Origin: Tsukamurella paurometabola DSM 20162
GTDB lineage: Bacteria > Actinomycetota > Actinomycetes > Mycobacteriales > Mycobacteriaceae
Assembly (NCBI RefSeq): GCF_000092225.1
Contig: NC_014158.1
Span: 4,030,001-4,094,000 of the forward strand
DNA length: 64,000 bases
Direction of reading: 5' to 3'
The notes beneath the pieces were generated by a model that saw nothing but the letters and a program-made list of their open reading frames with translations, ran no database searches and was not told where the DNA came from. Each line of letters begins with the position of its first letter. Positions within the stretch are counted from its first letter, which is position 1. A program made the translations under genes and the position numbers. This document shows, in pieces, positions 27,235 through 36,431 of this stretch.

Positions 27235-28322
27235 AACTCGGTCCGCAGCTGCTGGATCCGGGAACGCAGGTGGTGGTGTGCTGCGGCAGCGGCGGCGTGG
27301 GGAAGACGACGACCGCGGCCTCGATGGCACTGTGGGCGGCCGAGCACGGCCGCCGCGTGGTGGTGCTGACGATCGATCCGGCGCGCCGGCTGGCGCAGGC
27401 CCTGGGCGTATCGGCATTGACCAATGAGCCCCAGGCCGTGGATGTTCCGGGCACCGGATCGCTGCACGCGATGATGCTGGATATGAAGCGCACATTCGAT
27501 GAAATGGTCACGTCGAATGCGGATCCCGCTCGTGCACAAGAGATTCTGAACAATCCCTTCTATCAGACCGTGGCCTCGTCGTTCTCCGGAACGCAGGAGT
27601 ACATGGCGATGGAGAAGCTGGGCCAGCTCACCGAGGACGATCGGTGGGATCTGGTGGTGGTGGACACCCCGCCCTCGCGCAACGCACTGGACTTCCTGGA
27701 TGCTCCGAAGCGGTTCGGGTCGATCTTGGATTCACGCCTGATGAAGCTGATCGCCGGGCCGACGCGGGGCGTGGGGCGGATGCTGTCGGGCGGCATGGGC
27801 CTGGCACTCAAGGCGGTCTCGGCAGTCGTCGGCAGTCAGTTACTTTCGGATGCTTCTGTTTTCGTCTCGCAGATGGACGCCATCATCGGCGGATTCCAGG
27901 AGCGGGCGGACCGGACCTATGCGCTGCTGGCGCGGCCGAGCACCCGGTTCGTGGTGGTGGCCTCTCCGGAGGCGGACACCCTGCGCGAGGCCACCTACTT
28001 CGTGGAGCGGCTCGCGGGTGAGCACATGCCGCTGGCCGGACTCATCGTCAATCGCACGCATCCGAGCCTGGCGACGGTACCGGCGGAGCCCGCATCGACG
28101 GCGCTCACCCGATTGGAGTCCGACGGGGCCGACGCCGTCGCGGCAGGGGCGCTCCGGGTACACGGTTGGCGATCGGAGATCGCGGCGCGGGAACTGCAGA
28201 CACTGGGCGGTTTCGTGGGCCGCAATCCAGGGGTTCCGGTGGTGGGCGTGCCGTCGCTCCCCTTCGAGGTGGCGAGCCTGGACGCACTGCAGGCGGTCGC
28301 CGAGCAGATCGTCGGGGACTGA
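27222..28322 (+). CDS. bagB: Get3/ArsA-like ATPase B (Rv3680-like, BagB)
   Basis: A 366-residue second ArsA/Get3-type ATPase. P-loop [20 protein letters not shown], switch region [13 protein letters not shown] (switch I) and [15 protein letters not shown] (switch II). A variable central insert ([27 protein letters not shown]) is hydrophobic and Gly-rich, reminiscent of client-binding regions of tail-anchor chaperones; that reading is inference. It overlaps bagA by 13 bp and is followed by a strong hairpin shared with whiB4. The fixed pairing of two different copies argues for a heterodimer. Confidence 0.92.
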   Translation: MVALKLGPQLLDPGTQVVVCCGSGGVGKTTTAASMALWAAEHGRRVVVLTIDPARRLAQALGVSALTNEPQAVDVPGTGSLHAMMLDMKRTFDEMVTSNADPARAQEILNNPFYQTVASSFSGTQEYMAMEKLGQLTEDDRWDLVVVDTPPSRNALDFLDAPKRFGSILDSRLMKLIAGPTRGVGRMLSGGMGLALKAVSAVVGSQLLSDASVFVSQMDAIIGGFQERADRTYALLARPSTRFVVVASPEADTLREATYFVERLAGEHMPLAGLIVNRTHPSLATVPAEPASTALTRLESDGADAVAAGALRVHGWRSEIAARELQTLGGFVGRNPGVPVVGVPSLPFEVASLDALQAVAEQIVGD

Positions 28323-28338
28323 CCCCCCGGCATGCAAG

Positions 28339-28362
28339 CGCCCGGGCTGTGAAGCCCGGGCG
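28339..28362. terminator. Bidirectional hairpin between bagB and whiB4
   Basis: CGCCCGGGCT-GTGA-AGCCCGGGCG: a perfect 10-bp stem with a tetraloop between the convergent stops of bagB (28322) and whiB4 (28372). Suits termination on both strands; no T-run. Confidence 0.82.
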
Positions 28363-28371
28363 GAAGGTCGA

Positions 28372-28683
28372 TCAGACCGCGGTGCGCTTGCGGTCCCGCT
28401 GCGCCTCGAAGAAGGCGCGCCAGCTGGTGACCTCGGGGTGTTGGCGAAGAAGGGCGCGGCGCTGACGCTCAGTCATCCCACCCCAGACGCCGAACTCGAC
28501 GCGGCTATCGAGTGCGTCGGCGCCGCACTCGAGCTGCACGGGACAGTGCCGACAGATCGTCGCTACCTTGCGCTGTGCGGCGCCGCGGACGAAGAGCTCA
28601 TCCGGATCGACATCGCGGCACTTGGCCTTGGACACCCAGACCAGACGATCCTCGTCGTCTACGAGTACCCGTGCGTTCGTCAT
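28372..28683 (-). CDS. whiB4: Redox-sensing regulator WhiB4
   Basis: A 103-residue WhiB-family [4Fe-4S] protein. The four cluster ligands are Cys22, Cys44, Cys47 and Cys53 (CRHCPVQLEC); the family turn GVWGGMTERQRR follows, then a basic C-terminal tail (RDRKRTAV). The stretch WVSKAKCRDVDPDELFVRGAAQRK is nearly identical in layout to mycobacterial WhiB4, a redox-dependent nucleoid-binding repressor of oxidative-stress genes. Its place between the Get3-like pair and ponA2 is the M. tuberculosis order (Rv3680-Rv3681c-Rv3682). Divergent from ponA2. Confidence 0.95.
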   Translation of the reverse strand: MTNARVLVDDEDRLVWVSKAKCRDVDPDELFVRGAAQRKVATICRHCPVQLECGADALDSRVEFGVWGGMTERQRRALLRQHPEVTSWRAFFEAQRDRKRTAV

Positions 28684-28720
28684 CTGACTCCCCTTTCACC
28701 TGGTGCTGCTACCTGCCGGC

Positions 28721-28749
28721 GACCCCCTCCCCGCTCGCGTAGGGGGGTC
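28721..28749. other. G/C hairpin in whiB4-ponA2 intergenic region
   Basis: GACCCCCT (28721-28728) is complementary to the A/G-rich AGGGGGGTC (28741-28749) with one bulge. It lies 38 bp upstream of whiB4 and about 180 bp upstream of ponA2. It could be a leader structure of whiB4 or an operator; nothing more can be said from sequence. Confidence 0.4.
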
Positions 28750-28927
28750 GATCGAGGCGCTCGCCACATCGTCTGCAATAGTGTTACCTGAATCACACGG
28801 CGGACACAAGTCGGGGACCGAAGGAATTCGGAACAGTGGTCCAAGAAAAGATGTACGGGCGTACCGATCGCCTGGTCGGCGCGTCGGGAACCCGGATTCG
28901 GAAGGTTCGGCACGTACTCTGGAGACC

Positions 28928-31450
28928 GTGTCGAAACCCGGAGTGATCGCCAAACTGGCCGCCTGCGTGCTGGTGGCCGGACTCCTCGTCGCGGGCATCC
29001 TGTTCCCGTACGTCGGCGGGGTGGGCCTGATCTCGAACCGCGCGGCGGACACCGTCGACAACATCAGCTCGGAGCTCCTGGAAGGCCAGGTGCCCGAGGT
29101 CACGACGGTCACCGACAACACCGGCGCCCCGATCGCCTACCTCTACGACCAGCGCCGGGTCCAGGTCCCCTTCGATCAGATCTCGCCGAACATGGTGCGC
29201 TCGATCATCTCGATCGAGGACAAGCGGTTCATGGAGCACGACGGCGTCGACTACCAGGGCACGCTGCGCGCCTTCCTGAAGAACCAGTCGGCGGGCGAGG
29301 TGCAGCAGGGCGCGTCCACGCTCGACCAGCAGTACATCAAGAACTACCAGTTGCTCGTGCTGGCCCGGTCGGACGCCGACCGTCGGGCCGCCACCGAGAC
29401 CACTCCCGCCCGCAAGCTACGCGAGGTGCGGATGGCGCTCTCCCTCGAGCGCACCCTCACCGAACGGGCCAAGCAGGAGCGCGGGGTCGACGACGCCCAG
29501 GCCAAGCTGATCGCCAAGGAGCAGATCCTGGCGCGCTATCTGAACCTGGTGCCGTTCGGCAACGGTGCGTACGGCATCGAGGTGGCGGCACAGACCTACT
29601 TCGGTAAGCGGGCCTCACAGCTGAGCATTCCCGAGTCGGCGATGCTCGCCGGCATGGTGCAGTCGAGTTCGGCGCTCAACCCGTACACCAATCCGCAGGG
29701 CGTCACCGATCGCCGCAACCTGGTGCTCGACACCCTGGTACAGAACTTCCCCGATAAGGCGGCCGAGTACCAGGCCGCGAAGTCGGCGCCGCTCGGCGTG
29801 CTGCCGCGGCCCAACACCCTGCCCGGCGGCTGCATCTCCGCCGTGGGTGGCCGCGGCTACTTCTGCGACTACGTGCAGCAGTATCTGGCGCAAGCCGGGA
29901 TCCCGAAGGAGCAGGTGGTGCGCGGCGGTTACACCATCCGCACCACCCTCGATCCCCGCGTGCAGGACTCCGTGCAGGCGGCGCTGAGCGCCACCGCGAG
30001 CCCCACCTTGTCGAACGTCGCGCAGGTCATGAACGTGATCAAGCCCGGCGATCAGTCCCACGACATCGTGGCGATGAGCTCATCGCGGGTCTACGGCCTG
30101 GACGTGGCGAAACGGCAGACCGTGCAGCCCGAGCCCTTCGCGCAGGTCGGCGACGGTGCCGGCTCGACCTTCAAGATCTTCACCGTGGCCGCGGCCATGG
30201 AGAAGGGCATGGGGCTGGACACCAATGTCTCGGTCCCGTCGACGGTATCCGTCAAGGGGATGGGCTCCGGTGGTCTACCGGGGTGCCCCGCCAACAGCTA
30301 CTGCGTGAAGAACGCGGGCAACTACCCGTCGAACATGTCACTGACCCAGGCGCTGGCCACCTCGCCGAACACCCCGTTCGTGAAGATGATCGAGCAGGTG
30401 GGCGTGACCCCGGTGGTGGACATGGCGGTCAAGCTCGGCCTGCGTTCCTACACCCAGCCCGGTAGCTCGGGCTTCGGCAACGACAGTCTCGCCGACATGT
30501 TCAAGAAGCAGAACCTGGCATCGTTCACCCTCGGCCCGACCGCGGTCAGCGCGCTGGAGCTGACGAACGTGGCGGCCACGCTCGCATCCGGTGGCGTCTG
30601 GTGCCCGCCGAATCCGATCCAGTCGATCACCCAGCCCAAACGCAACAGCGACGGCATCCAGACCGTGGGTGCCGACGGCAGGCCCGAGACCACCCCGGTG
30701 CCGTTCAAGTCGGAGAAGTGCGAGCAGGTGATCGACAAGGGACTGGCAGACACCCTCGCGAACGCACTCAGCGCGGACGACCGCGGAGCGGGCACCTCGG
30801 CCGGTGCCGCGTCGCGGGCGGGCTGGACGTTGCCGCTCTCCGGTAAGACGGGCACCACCGAGACCTTCCGGTCGTCGGCGTTCCTGGCGTACACCAACCA
30901 GATGGCGGGTGCCAGCTACGTCTACAACGACGGTGACTCCCCCGGCCCGATCTGCACCAGCCCGCTGCGCCCGTGCGGCGAGGGCAACGTGTACGGCGGT
31001 AACGAGCCGGCCACCGCCTGGTACACGGCGATGCGGCCGGTGGCCACCCTGTACGGACCGATCGCGCTCCCGCCGGTGGATCCGAAGTTCAAGGACGGGT
31101 TCGGCCCCGGCAAGATCCCGAACATCATCGGGCTCAACGTGAACGCCGCCAAAGCGAGACTCGAGTCCGCCGGCTTCAAGACCACGGTGTCGTACGTCAA
31201 CAACACGGCGCCGAAGGACACGGTGGTCTCCACATCGCCGTCGGGCTTCACGCAGCCGGGATCGACGATCACGCTGAACCTGTCGAACGGGATCGCACCG
31301 GCGCCCACGGTGCCGGTGCCCGGTGTGCAGACCGGTCCGGGCGGTACCACGATCACCATCCCGGGCTTCGGCCAGTTCACCATCCCGGGCGCAGGCGGTC
31401 AGGGAGGCGGCCCGGTACAGCCGCCGGCGCCGAACCCGCCGGGGAACTGA
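28928..31450 (+). CDS. ponA2: Bifunctional penicillin-binding protein PonA2
   Basis: An 840-residue class A PBP. N-terminal membrane anchor (AACVLVAGLLVAGILFPYV); GT51 glycosyltransferase with the catalytic-Glu motif SIEDKRFMEHDGVD and GASTLDQQYIKNY; transpeptidase with S413-T-F-K (GDGAGSTFK), the SPNT motif and SGKTGTTE; a C-terminal PASTA domain (IPNIIGLNVNAAKARLESAG) and a Pro/Gly-rich tail. It polymerises and cross-links peptidoglycan at the outer face of the plasma membrane. The GTG at 28928 is chosen because it gives the family N-terminus; in-frame upstream sequence is not protein-like. Same place as Rv3682. Confidence 0.95.
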   Translation: MSKPGVIAKLAACVLVAGLLVAGILFPYVGGVGLISNRAADTVDNISSELLEGQVPEVTTVTDNTGAPIAYLYDQRRVQVPFDQISPNMVRSIISIEDKRFMEHDGVDYQGTLRAFLKNQSAGEVQQGASTLDQQYIKNYQLLVLARSDADRRAATETTPARKLREVRMALSLERTLTERAKQERGVDDAQAKLIAKEQILARYLNLVPFGNGAYGIEVAAQTYFGKRASQLSIPESAMLAGMVQSSSALNPYTNPQGVTDRRNLVLDTLVQNFPDKAAEYQAAKSAPLGVLPRPNTLPGGCISAVGGRGYFCDYVQQYLAQAGIPKEQVVRGGYTIRTTLDPRVQDSVQAALSATASPTLSNVAQVMNVIKPGDQSHDIVAMSSSRVYGLDVAKRQTVQPEPFAQVGDGAGSTFKIFTVAAAMEKGMGLDTNVSVPSTVSVKGMGSGGLPGCPANSYCVKNAGNYPSNMSLTQALATSPNTPFVKMIEQVGVTPVVDMAVKLGLRSYTQPGSSGFGNDSLADMFKKQNLASFTLGPTAVSALELTNVAATLASGGVWCPPNPIQSITQPKRNSDGIQTVGADGRPETTPVPFKSEKCEQVIDKGLADTLANALSADDRGAGTSAGAASRAGWTLPLSGKTGTTETFRSSAFLAYTNQMAGASYVYNDGDSPGPICTSPLRPCGEGNVYGGNEPATAWYTAMRPVATLYGPIALPPVDPKFKDGFGPGKIPNIIGLNVNAAKARLESAGFKTTVSYVNNTAPKDTVVSTSPSGFTQPGSTITLNLSNGIAPAPTVPVPGVQTGPGGTTITIPGFGQFTIPGAGGQGGGPVQPPAPNPPGN

Positions 31451-31515
31451 CCGACGGCCTCATCGTGGCCGCCGAGACCGCGAAATTACCTGCTACCCCT
31501 ACGAAGTGGAGCGGT

Positions 31516-31746
31516 TCAGCCGAGGTTCTCGACCAGCCGACTGATGCGCGCTTGGAGCCTGCGCAACTGCGTTCCCTGGTCATCGAGCCGGCGGGCGATC
31601 GAGTTCACGGCATCGCACGAGCCGGTCTCGTGCAGGCTGCGGGCGTCGATCAGGAGGTCGTCTCCCGTGCGGCCGACGGATGCGGCGATGAGGGTGAGCT
31701 GAGCGGTGAGATCGTCGAGTTCGCTGCGGACGCCTGCGAGCCCCAT
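31516..31746 (-). CDS. Small helical hypothetical protein, 76 residues
   Basis: I do not recognise a family. The protein (VRSELDDLTAQLTLIAASVG ... LDDQGTQLRRLQARISRL) is predicted to be two amphipathic helices with heptad spacing, so probably a small coiled-coil or helical hairpin. The start at 31746 is supported by GGAAGGGAAC at normal spacing. It is on the same strand as the crotonase gene, 127 bp downstream of it, and convergent to ponA2. One Cys (SCDAV) and no signal peptide: cytosolic. Confidence 0.6.
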   Translation of the reverse strand: MGLAGVRSELDDLTAQLTLIAASVGRTGDDLLIDARSLHETGSCDAVNSIARRLDDQGTQLRRLQARISRLVENLG

Positions 31747-31873
31747 GCTGGTTCCCTTCCTTCGCCCCGGATGGAGCGTTCAGGAGCAGGTTAGGGCGTT
31801 CGCGCACGCGTGGTACCGAATTACAGGTGACCGACACATGACCGTTATCCGACGAACGATCCCTTGTCTTTAG

Positions 31874-32641
31874 TTAGTCGAACTCTCCGTGGCGGCCGGC
31901 GCCGCCCGCGAACCGGGTCGCACCGGCGACGGCTCCGTCCGACAGGGAGGCCACGCCGTACCGGTGCTCGACCAACAGTGCGTCGGACTCGGTGAGGCCC
32001 TCCGACTCCAGCATCGAGAGCCGGTCATTGCGCAGGCAGGTCTGCGGGAACCCGGCGAGCTCGGCGCCCAGGGCGACGGCGGCGGCCAGTGCGGTCCCGG
32101 GTTCGACGATGCGGTTCACCAGGCCGATCGCATGGGCCTCCGGCGCGTCGACGGGGCGTCCGGTGAGAATCAGGTCCATCGCGCGGCTCGCACCGATCAA
32201 TCGGGGCAGGCGCACCGTCCCGCCGTCGATCAGCGGCACGCCCCAGCGGCGACAGAACACGCCCAGGATCGCGTCCGACGCGGCGACCCGCAGGTCGGCC
32301 CAGATCGCCAACTCCAGACCGCCCGCCACGGCATGCCCCTCGATCGCCGCGATCACCGGCTTGGACACCCGCATCCGGGAAATCCCCATGGGCGCATCAC
32401 CATCGGGCTCGACCCGGTTCGGATCGCCCGCGGCCACGGCCTTGAGATCCGCTCCAGCGCAAAAGGTACCGCCGGCACCGTGCAGCACCGCGACCGCCGC
32501 GCCAGGATCGGCGTCGAAGGCCCGGAAGGCGCCGGCGAGCGCCTCGGCCGTGGCGCGGTCTACGGCGTTGCGCACGGTGGGTCGGTCGATCTCGATCACG
32601 GTGACCGGTCCCTCACGGTGCACCACAACGGTATCGGTCAT
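31874..32641 (-). CDS. Enoyl-CoA hydratase/isomerase (crotonase) family protein
   Basis: A 255-residue crotonase. The oxyanion-hole motifs are GGTFCAGADLKAVAAG and IEGHAVAGGLELA. At the positions of the two catalytic Glu of true hydratases the sequence reads ADLRVAASDA and GVPLIDGGT, with Asp in place of the second Glu, so hydratase activity is uncertain. It acts on an acyl-CoA in the cytosol. The ATG at 32641 overlaps the stop of the preceding thioesterase gene by 4 bp, so the two are co-translated, probably under the TetR regulator upstream. Confidence 0.88.
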   Translation of the reverse strand: MTDTVVVHREGPVTVIEIDRPTVRNAVDRATAEALAGAFRAFDADPGAAVAVLHGAGGTFCAGADLKAVAAGDPNRVEPDGDAPMGISRMRVSKPVIAAIEGHAVAGGLELAIWADLRVAASDAILGVFCRRWGVPLIDGGTVRLPRLIGASRAMDLILTGRPVDAPEAHAIGLVNRIVEPGTALAAAVALGAELAGFPQTCLRNDRLSMLESEGLTESDALLVEHRYGVASLSDGAVAGATRFAGGAGRHGEFD

Positions 32642-33420
32642 CGAGACTCCTTCGGCCCGTGGACGGCGGATCCGGTGGCCACCCCGGTCACGGTGCACAC
32701 TCCGAACCGGCCCGCACGGTCGAACATGCTCGCCGAGGCGGCGCTGACACCGTCGATCACCATGTGATGATCGGCCTCCAGGCCGATCTCGTCGCCGATC
32801 GGGGCGCGGGCGAGCGCCATGGACACGTCTCCGTTGATCGTCTGCACCCCACCGGTTCCCATGCCGCACACCAGATTCGTGGTGTCCGAGACCATCGCGG
32901 CGCGCGCGAACGGGGTGGTCTCCTCGCCGTCGAGCACCCGCCAGCCCACGGCCCACACCCGCTTGCGTTCGGCGTTGAGCCACTGCGCCGGATCGGTGCT
33001 GTACTCGCTGTCGCCACTCGCCATCGACAGCCGCGGGGCCACGGGCACCGGTGCGCGCGGCACCTCGGGATCGCACCAGACGGCGCCGTCGGGTTGCGGC
33101 GCCCGGTGATAGAAGGTCACCGCGGCGCGCACCACGGCTGCCTCGTCCTGGATCACCTCGGCCTCGGCGACGCGAATCCGCCGGCCCGACCGCACGAGGC
33201 GGGTGCGGACCTCGATGTGGCCGGCCCTGACCATGCGGAACAGGTCGCAGTGCCAGCGCGCGGCCACGAGTCCCGCGCCGTATTCGGTGTCGAGGACCTG
33301 CGCGAGCAGCCCGGCCACAGCCGGGCCGGACAGGGTGCCGGGCGCCCACCGTCCCTCCGCCGCGGGGAGAGAGTCGAATCCACGACCACGACGGACGAAC
33401 TGGGGGCTGACCTCGGACAC
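32638..33420 (-). CDS. Acyl-CoA thioesterase, double-hotdog (TesB/4HBT_3-like)
   Basis: A 260-residue protein resembling the FadM/TesB-type thioesterase family: GTLSGPAVAGLLAQVLDTEYG, then RTRLVRSGRRIRVAEAEVIQD in the first hotdog, and NGDVSMALARAPIGDEIGLEA in the second. It likely hydrolyses an acyl-CoA to free acid and CoA. Two GTG starts 6 bp apart are possible; 33420 leaves AAGG at proper spacing and is chosen. It begins 16 bp after the tetR stop and overlaps the crotonase gene by 4 bp, so tetR-thioesterase-crotonase reads as one operon. Confidence 0.82.
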   Translation of the reverse strand: MSEVSPQFVRRGRGFDSLPAAEGRWAPGTLSGPAVAGLLAQVLDTEYGAGLVAARWHCDLFRMVRAGHIEVRTRLVRSGRRIRVAEAEVIQDEAAVVRAAVTFYHRAPQPDGAVWCDPEVPRAPVPVAPRLSMASGDSEYSTDPAQWLNAERKRVWAVGWRVLDGEETTPFARAAMVSDTTNLVCGMGTGGVQTINGDVSMALARAPIGDEIGLEADHHMVIDGVSAASASMFDRAGRFGVCTVTGVATGSAVHGPKESR

Positions 33421-33436
33421 ACTCACCCTTATCGGT

Positions 33437-34093
33437 CTACACGAGGGGGCCCAGACCGGCGGCGGTGAGCCCCCCGTAGGCCATCGAGAAGTAGGTCCGG
33501 GCGAGCGCCTCTCGCTGCTCCCGCAAGTCGGCCGACAGGTAGTGCAGACACAGTGCGGGACCGCACACACTGAGGATGGTCACCAGGGCGTCGCCGTCAA
33601 CGCGGGCCCGGCCGGGCTCCGCGGGCCCGCGGGCACCGATCGCCAGCAAGGTCCGGGTGGCGTCTCCCCAGCGCTCGGAGATGGGGTCGAAGGCGCTGGG
33701 CGGTAACAGGTGCGGCGCACCGTCGAGTACTGCGGTGAGAGTGGGCCGGTGCCGGTCGAGCTCGGCGAAGACGGAGGTGAGCAATTCCGGCCCCAGTGAG
33801 AGCGATCCCACCGCGAGGGTCTCGCGCAGCCGTCCGCCGAAGGATTCGACGAGATCGTCCATGATCTCGGCCACCAGGGCCGCGACCACCGATTCCTTGT
33901 TCGGGAAGTATTGGTACACGGTGCCCTTGGACACCTCGGCGCGGTCGGCGATGGCCCCCATCGACAAGGCCCCGTACCCGGACTCGGCCAGAATCTGACG
34001 CGCGGCCGACTTCGCTCGCTCGACGGTGTCCTTGGCTCGCCCTTGGGAGGGTTTGCGCCGCAGTTCAGATCGGGTTTCACGGCTTCCTGCCAC
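33437..34093 (-). CDS. TetR-family transcriptional regulator
   Basis: A 218-residue TetR protein. The helix-turn-helix is at residues about 40-60 (GYGALSMGAIADRAEVSKGTVYQYFPNKES), with a divergent ligand-binding C-terminal domain. The GTG start at 34093 is set by GGAGG five bases upstream. It heads an operon with a thioesterase and a crotonase and diverges from a carotenoid oxygenase gene with 86 bp between starts; it probably represses both transcripts, in response to an acyl-CoA or apocarotenoid-like ligand (inference). Confidence 0.92.
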   Translation of the reverse strand: MAGSRETRSELRRKPSQGRAKDTVERAKSAARQILAESGYGALSMGAIADRAEVSKGTVYQYFPNKESVVAALVAEIMDDLVESFGGRLRETLAVGSLSLGPELLTSVFAELDRHRPTLTAVLDGAPHLLPPSAFDPISERWGDATRTLLAIGARGPAEPGRARVDGDALVTILSVCGPALCLHYLSADLREQREALARTYFSMAYGGLTAAGLGPLV

Positions 34094-34179
34094 GGTTGCC
34101 TCCGATCTGACTTGTATCCGTCCGGCACGGTGGGGTCGAGTGTAGTGACACCTGGCGGACACCGGCGGAGGGAGCCCTG

Positions 34180-35625
34180 ATGACCACGCACAAGCAGATC
34201 GGCGTCGATCGGTCCCGCGTCTTCGAGCCGGCGGCGGGTGAGTTCGACGACGTGCTGATCGAGGACATCACCGGCGCGCTCCCCGAGGATCTGCTCGGGA
34301 CGCTGTACCGCAGCGCACCGGTGCGCTGGGAAGCCGGCGGCTTCTACGCCAAGCACCTGTTCGACGGTGACGGGATGGTCGCGAAGTTCTCCCTGGAGGG
34401 CGGCCGGCTGCGGTACCGGAACCGGTACGTCCGCACCCCCAAGTACCAGCGGGAGGAGGCCGGGCGAGGGGACCGAGTACGTGGGCTCGGCACCCTCGCC
34501 GCGGGGGGTCCACTCGGTAACGCGGGTCGCGGCCCCGCTGATCGCGCCAACACCACGTCGATCTACCACGGTGACCGGCTGGTCGCGCTCTCCGACGACG
34601 GCCGGCCGTGGGAGCTCGATCCCGACTCGCTGGCGACGCGCGGTCGGTGCGATTTCGACGGCGCGCTGAGCCTGTTCAGCACGTTCTCGCCACACCCGAA
34701 GCTCGATCCGGTCTCGGGCGAGATGTTCAACTTCGGCCTCACGCTGCCGCCGGTGGGACGCAGCACCGGCATGGTGGGCCTGCGCTGCTACCGGGTCGAT
34801 CCGCGCGGTCGGCTGAGCACGATCCGCACAGTGCCGCTCTCGCACGTGCTGATCAATCACGACTTCGCGATCACCGAGCGGTACCTGGTGTTCGTCCTGG
34901 ACCCGCTGACCGTGGGGACGGTCGCGACGGCGCGAGCCGGCCTGGGCATGATCGACTTCAACGCGGCCACCGAGTTCCGCGCGGAGCTCGGGTCCGAAGT
35001 GATCCTGGTGCCACGGGACGGCGGTGAGCCGCGCCGGTTCACCATCCCCGCGTTCCCGAAGGTGCACGTGAACAACGCCTACGAGGTGGGCGGCGACGTG
35101 CTGATCGATGTGGTCAAGTACGACGACTGGAACGAGACCGCGCGGATGCTCTGCGACTTCCGCGAATACGGCCCTGCTCGGGGCGGCACGCTCACGCGGT
35201 TGCGGATCACGCCGAGCGATCGGGTGGAACTCACCGAGCTATCGGCCTCGCTGGGCGAATTCCCGATGCACGACTGGCGCCGCACCGGACGACGATTCCG
35301 CTACTCGTATCTGATGGAGTCCGACGGGGTGCGTCCGCCGTCGCTGGAGAAGATCGACAACGAGACCGGCGAGCAGACCTCGATGGGCGGGTTCGCCTTG
35401 TTCGACGGTGTCGGTGAGCCGATCTTCGTGCCGCGCAGTCCCGATGCCGCCGAGGACGACGGCTGGCTTCTGGTGGTGGTGTATCTGGCGTCGGACCACC
35501 GCTCGGCGCTGATCGTCGTGGACGCTCGGGACATCGAGGCGGGGCCGGTGGCGGTAGCACGGCTGCCGCACCACTTCTTCCCCGGATTCCACGGCATGTT
35601 CACCGACCGGGTCTCCCTCACCTAG
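34180..35625 (+). CDS. Carotenoid (polyene) cleavage oxygenase, RPE65/CCD family
   Basis: A 481-residue seven-bladed propeller Fe(II) dioxygenase. All four iron-binding His are visible: His172 (FSPHPKLD), His227 (LINHDFAI), His296 (KVHVNNAYE) and His471 (FPGFHGMF). It cleaves a double bond in a carotenoid, apocarotenoid or stilbene-type substrate with O2, giving two carbonyl products. No carotenoid synthesis genes are in this window. The ATG at 34180 is preceded by GGCGGAGGGAG. It is divergent from tetR and its TAG overlaps the stop of the convergent kinase-like gene within CTAG. Confidence 0.93.
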   Translation: MTTHKQIGVDRSRVFEPAAGEFDDVLIEDITGALPEDLLGTLYRSAPVRWEAGGFYAKHLFDGDGMVAKFSLEGGRLRYRNRYVRTPKYQREEAGRGDRVRGLGTLAAGGPLGNAGRGPADRANTTSIYHGDRLVALSDDGRPWELDPDSLATRGRCDFDGALSLFSTFSPHPKLDPVSGEMFNFGLTLPPVGRSTGMVGLRCYRVDPRGRLSTIRTVPLSHVLINHDFAITERYLVFVLDPLTVGTVATARAGLGMIDFNAATEFRAELGSEVILVPRDGGEPRRFTIPAFPKVHVNNAYEVGGDVLIDVVKYDDWNETARMLCDFREYGPARGGTLTRLRITPSDRVELTELSASLGEFPMHDWRRTGRRFRYSYLMESDGVRPPSLEKIDNETGEQTSMGGFALFDGVGEPIFVPRSPDAAEDDGWLLVVVYLASDHRSALIVVDARDIEAGPVAVARLPHHFFPGFHGMFTDRVSLT

Positions 35626-36152
35626 AGTCGGAACTGGTTGTTCGTGACCGCATTCCGCACACGAGTCAGCGTCTGATCGAAGCTGTCCGCGCCGGTGTCC
35701 ACGGCGTGTGATTCGTAGGCTCCGAGGTCTGCGAACTGTTCCCACATGGTGACGATCGGCAGGGTATCGACGAGCGCGTCGGCCGCTGTGCGAGCCTGCG
35801 CCCGGGCGAGCGTCGTTGCTCGATCGGGCCGGAGCACAACGTAGCGCACATCGGTCGCCCGGCCGCGATCACGGAAGTGCTCAAGCATCCACGGGCCCAC
35901 GATCCCGTCGAGCACCGTCGTGAATCCGCCTGCAGCATAGGTGAAGGCAGCACCAGCGATCACTCGCATCACTGTCTGGTTCTGCTCAGCAGAGGCCGGA
36001 TCGTACGGCGGGATCGCACCCGAGACGATGCTGTGCCAGAAGTCATCGGTGTGCAGATGCACGCCATGGTCGTAGCTACGGGCGAGCTCCCGGGCGACGG
36101 TGCTCTTCCCCGCGCCGGGCGGGCCGGTGAGGATGATGACGGTTCCGGTCAT
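35622..36152 (-). CDS. P-loop kinase-like protein (AAA_33/Zeta-toxin-type fold)
   Basis: A 176-residue small P-loop NTPase: Walker A GPPGAGKSTVARELA near the N-terminus, HLHTDDFWHSI as the substrate/Mg loop with Asp-Asp, and RPDRATTLARAQART as the lid with Arg. This is the layout of small-molecule kinases (gluconate, chloramphenicol or adenylylsulfate-kinase-like) and of Zeta toxins; the phosphate acceptor is unknown. The ATG at 36152 has GGGAG upstream. No antitoxin-like partner is adjacent, which disfavours a toxin role. It ends against the carotenoid oxygenase gene with overlapping stops. Confidence 0.85.
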   Translation of the reverse strand: MTGTVIILTGPPGAGKSTVARELARSYDHGVHLHTDDFWHSIVSGAIPPYDPASAEQNQTVMRVIAGAAFTYAAGGFTTVLDGIVGPWMLEHFRDRGRATDVRYVVLRPDRATTLARAQARTAADALVDTLPIVTMWEQFADLGAYESHAVDTGADSFDQTLTRVRNAVTNNQFRL

Positions 36153-36224
36153 GCGGTACTCCCTTCGTCTTCTCTTCCGACAGTACGGAGGTCCCCGCCT
36201 CGGATCGACCGGCATAGTGGGGGC

Positions 36225-36431
36225 ATGCCCGGTGATTCCCTGTTCGCACGCCTGTGGCCGTCCATCGTGAAGAACGAACCGCCGCGGCTCACGGCGCTGC
36301 GCCGGGAGAACCTCACCGGGTTACGGGGCCGAGTACTCGAGGTAGGTGCCGGGACCGGCACCAACTTCGGTCTGTATCCGCCCGCGGTCGAACGGATCGC
36401 GGCGCTCGAACCGGAGGCCCGCCTGCCCTGA
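36225..36431 (+). pseudogene. Truncated class I SAM-dependent methyltransferase
   Basis: A 68-residue reading frame that starts like a UbiE-type methyltransferase (FARLWPSIVKNEPPRLTALR, then motif I RVLEVGAGTGTNFGLYP and LEPE at the end of beta-2) and stops at once with EARLP-stop. Full-length relatives have about 200 residues, so two thirds of the catalytic domain, including the rest of the SAM fold, is missing. The break lies 22 bp before the end of the adh operon, suggesting that the catabolic block to the right was joined here by recombination or insertion. Confidence 0.75.

Noticed and set aside
35622-36152. Zeta-toxin of a toxin-antitoxin pair
   Set aside because: The fold is compatible, but no epsilon-like antitoxin gene is adjacent and the protein is shorter than typical Zeta toxins.
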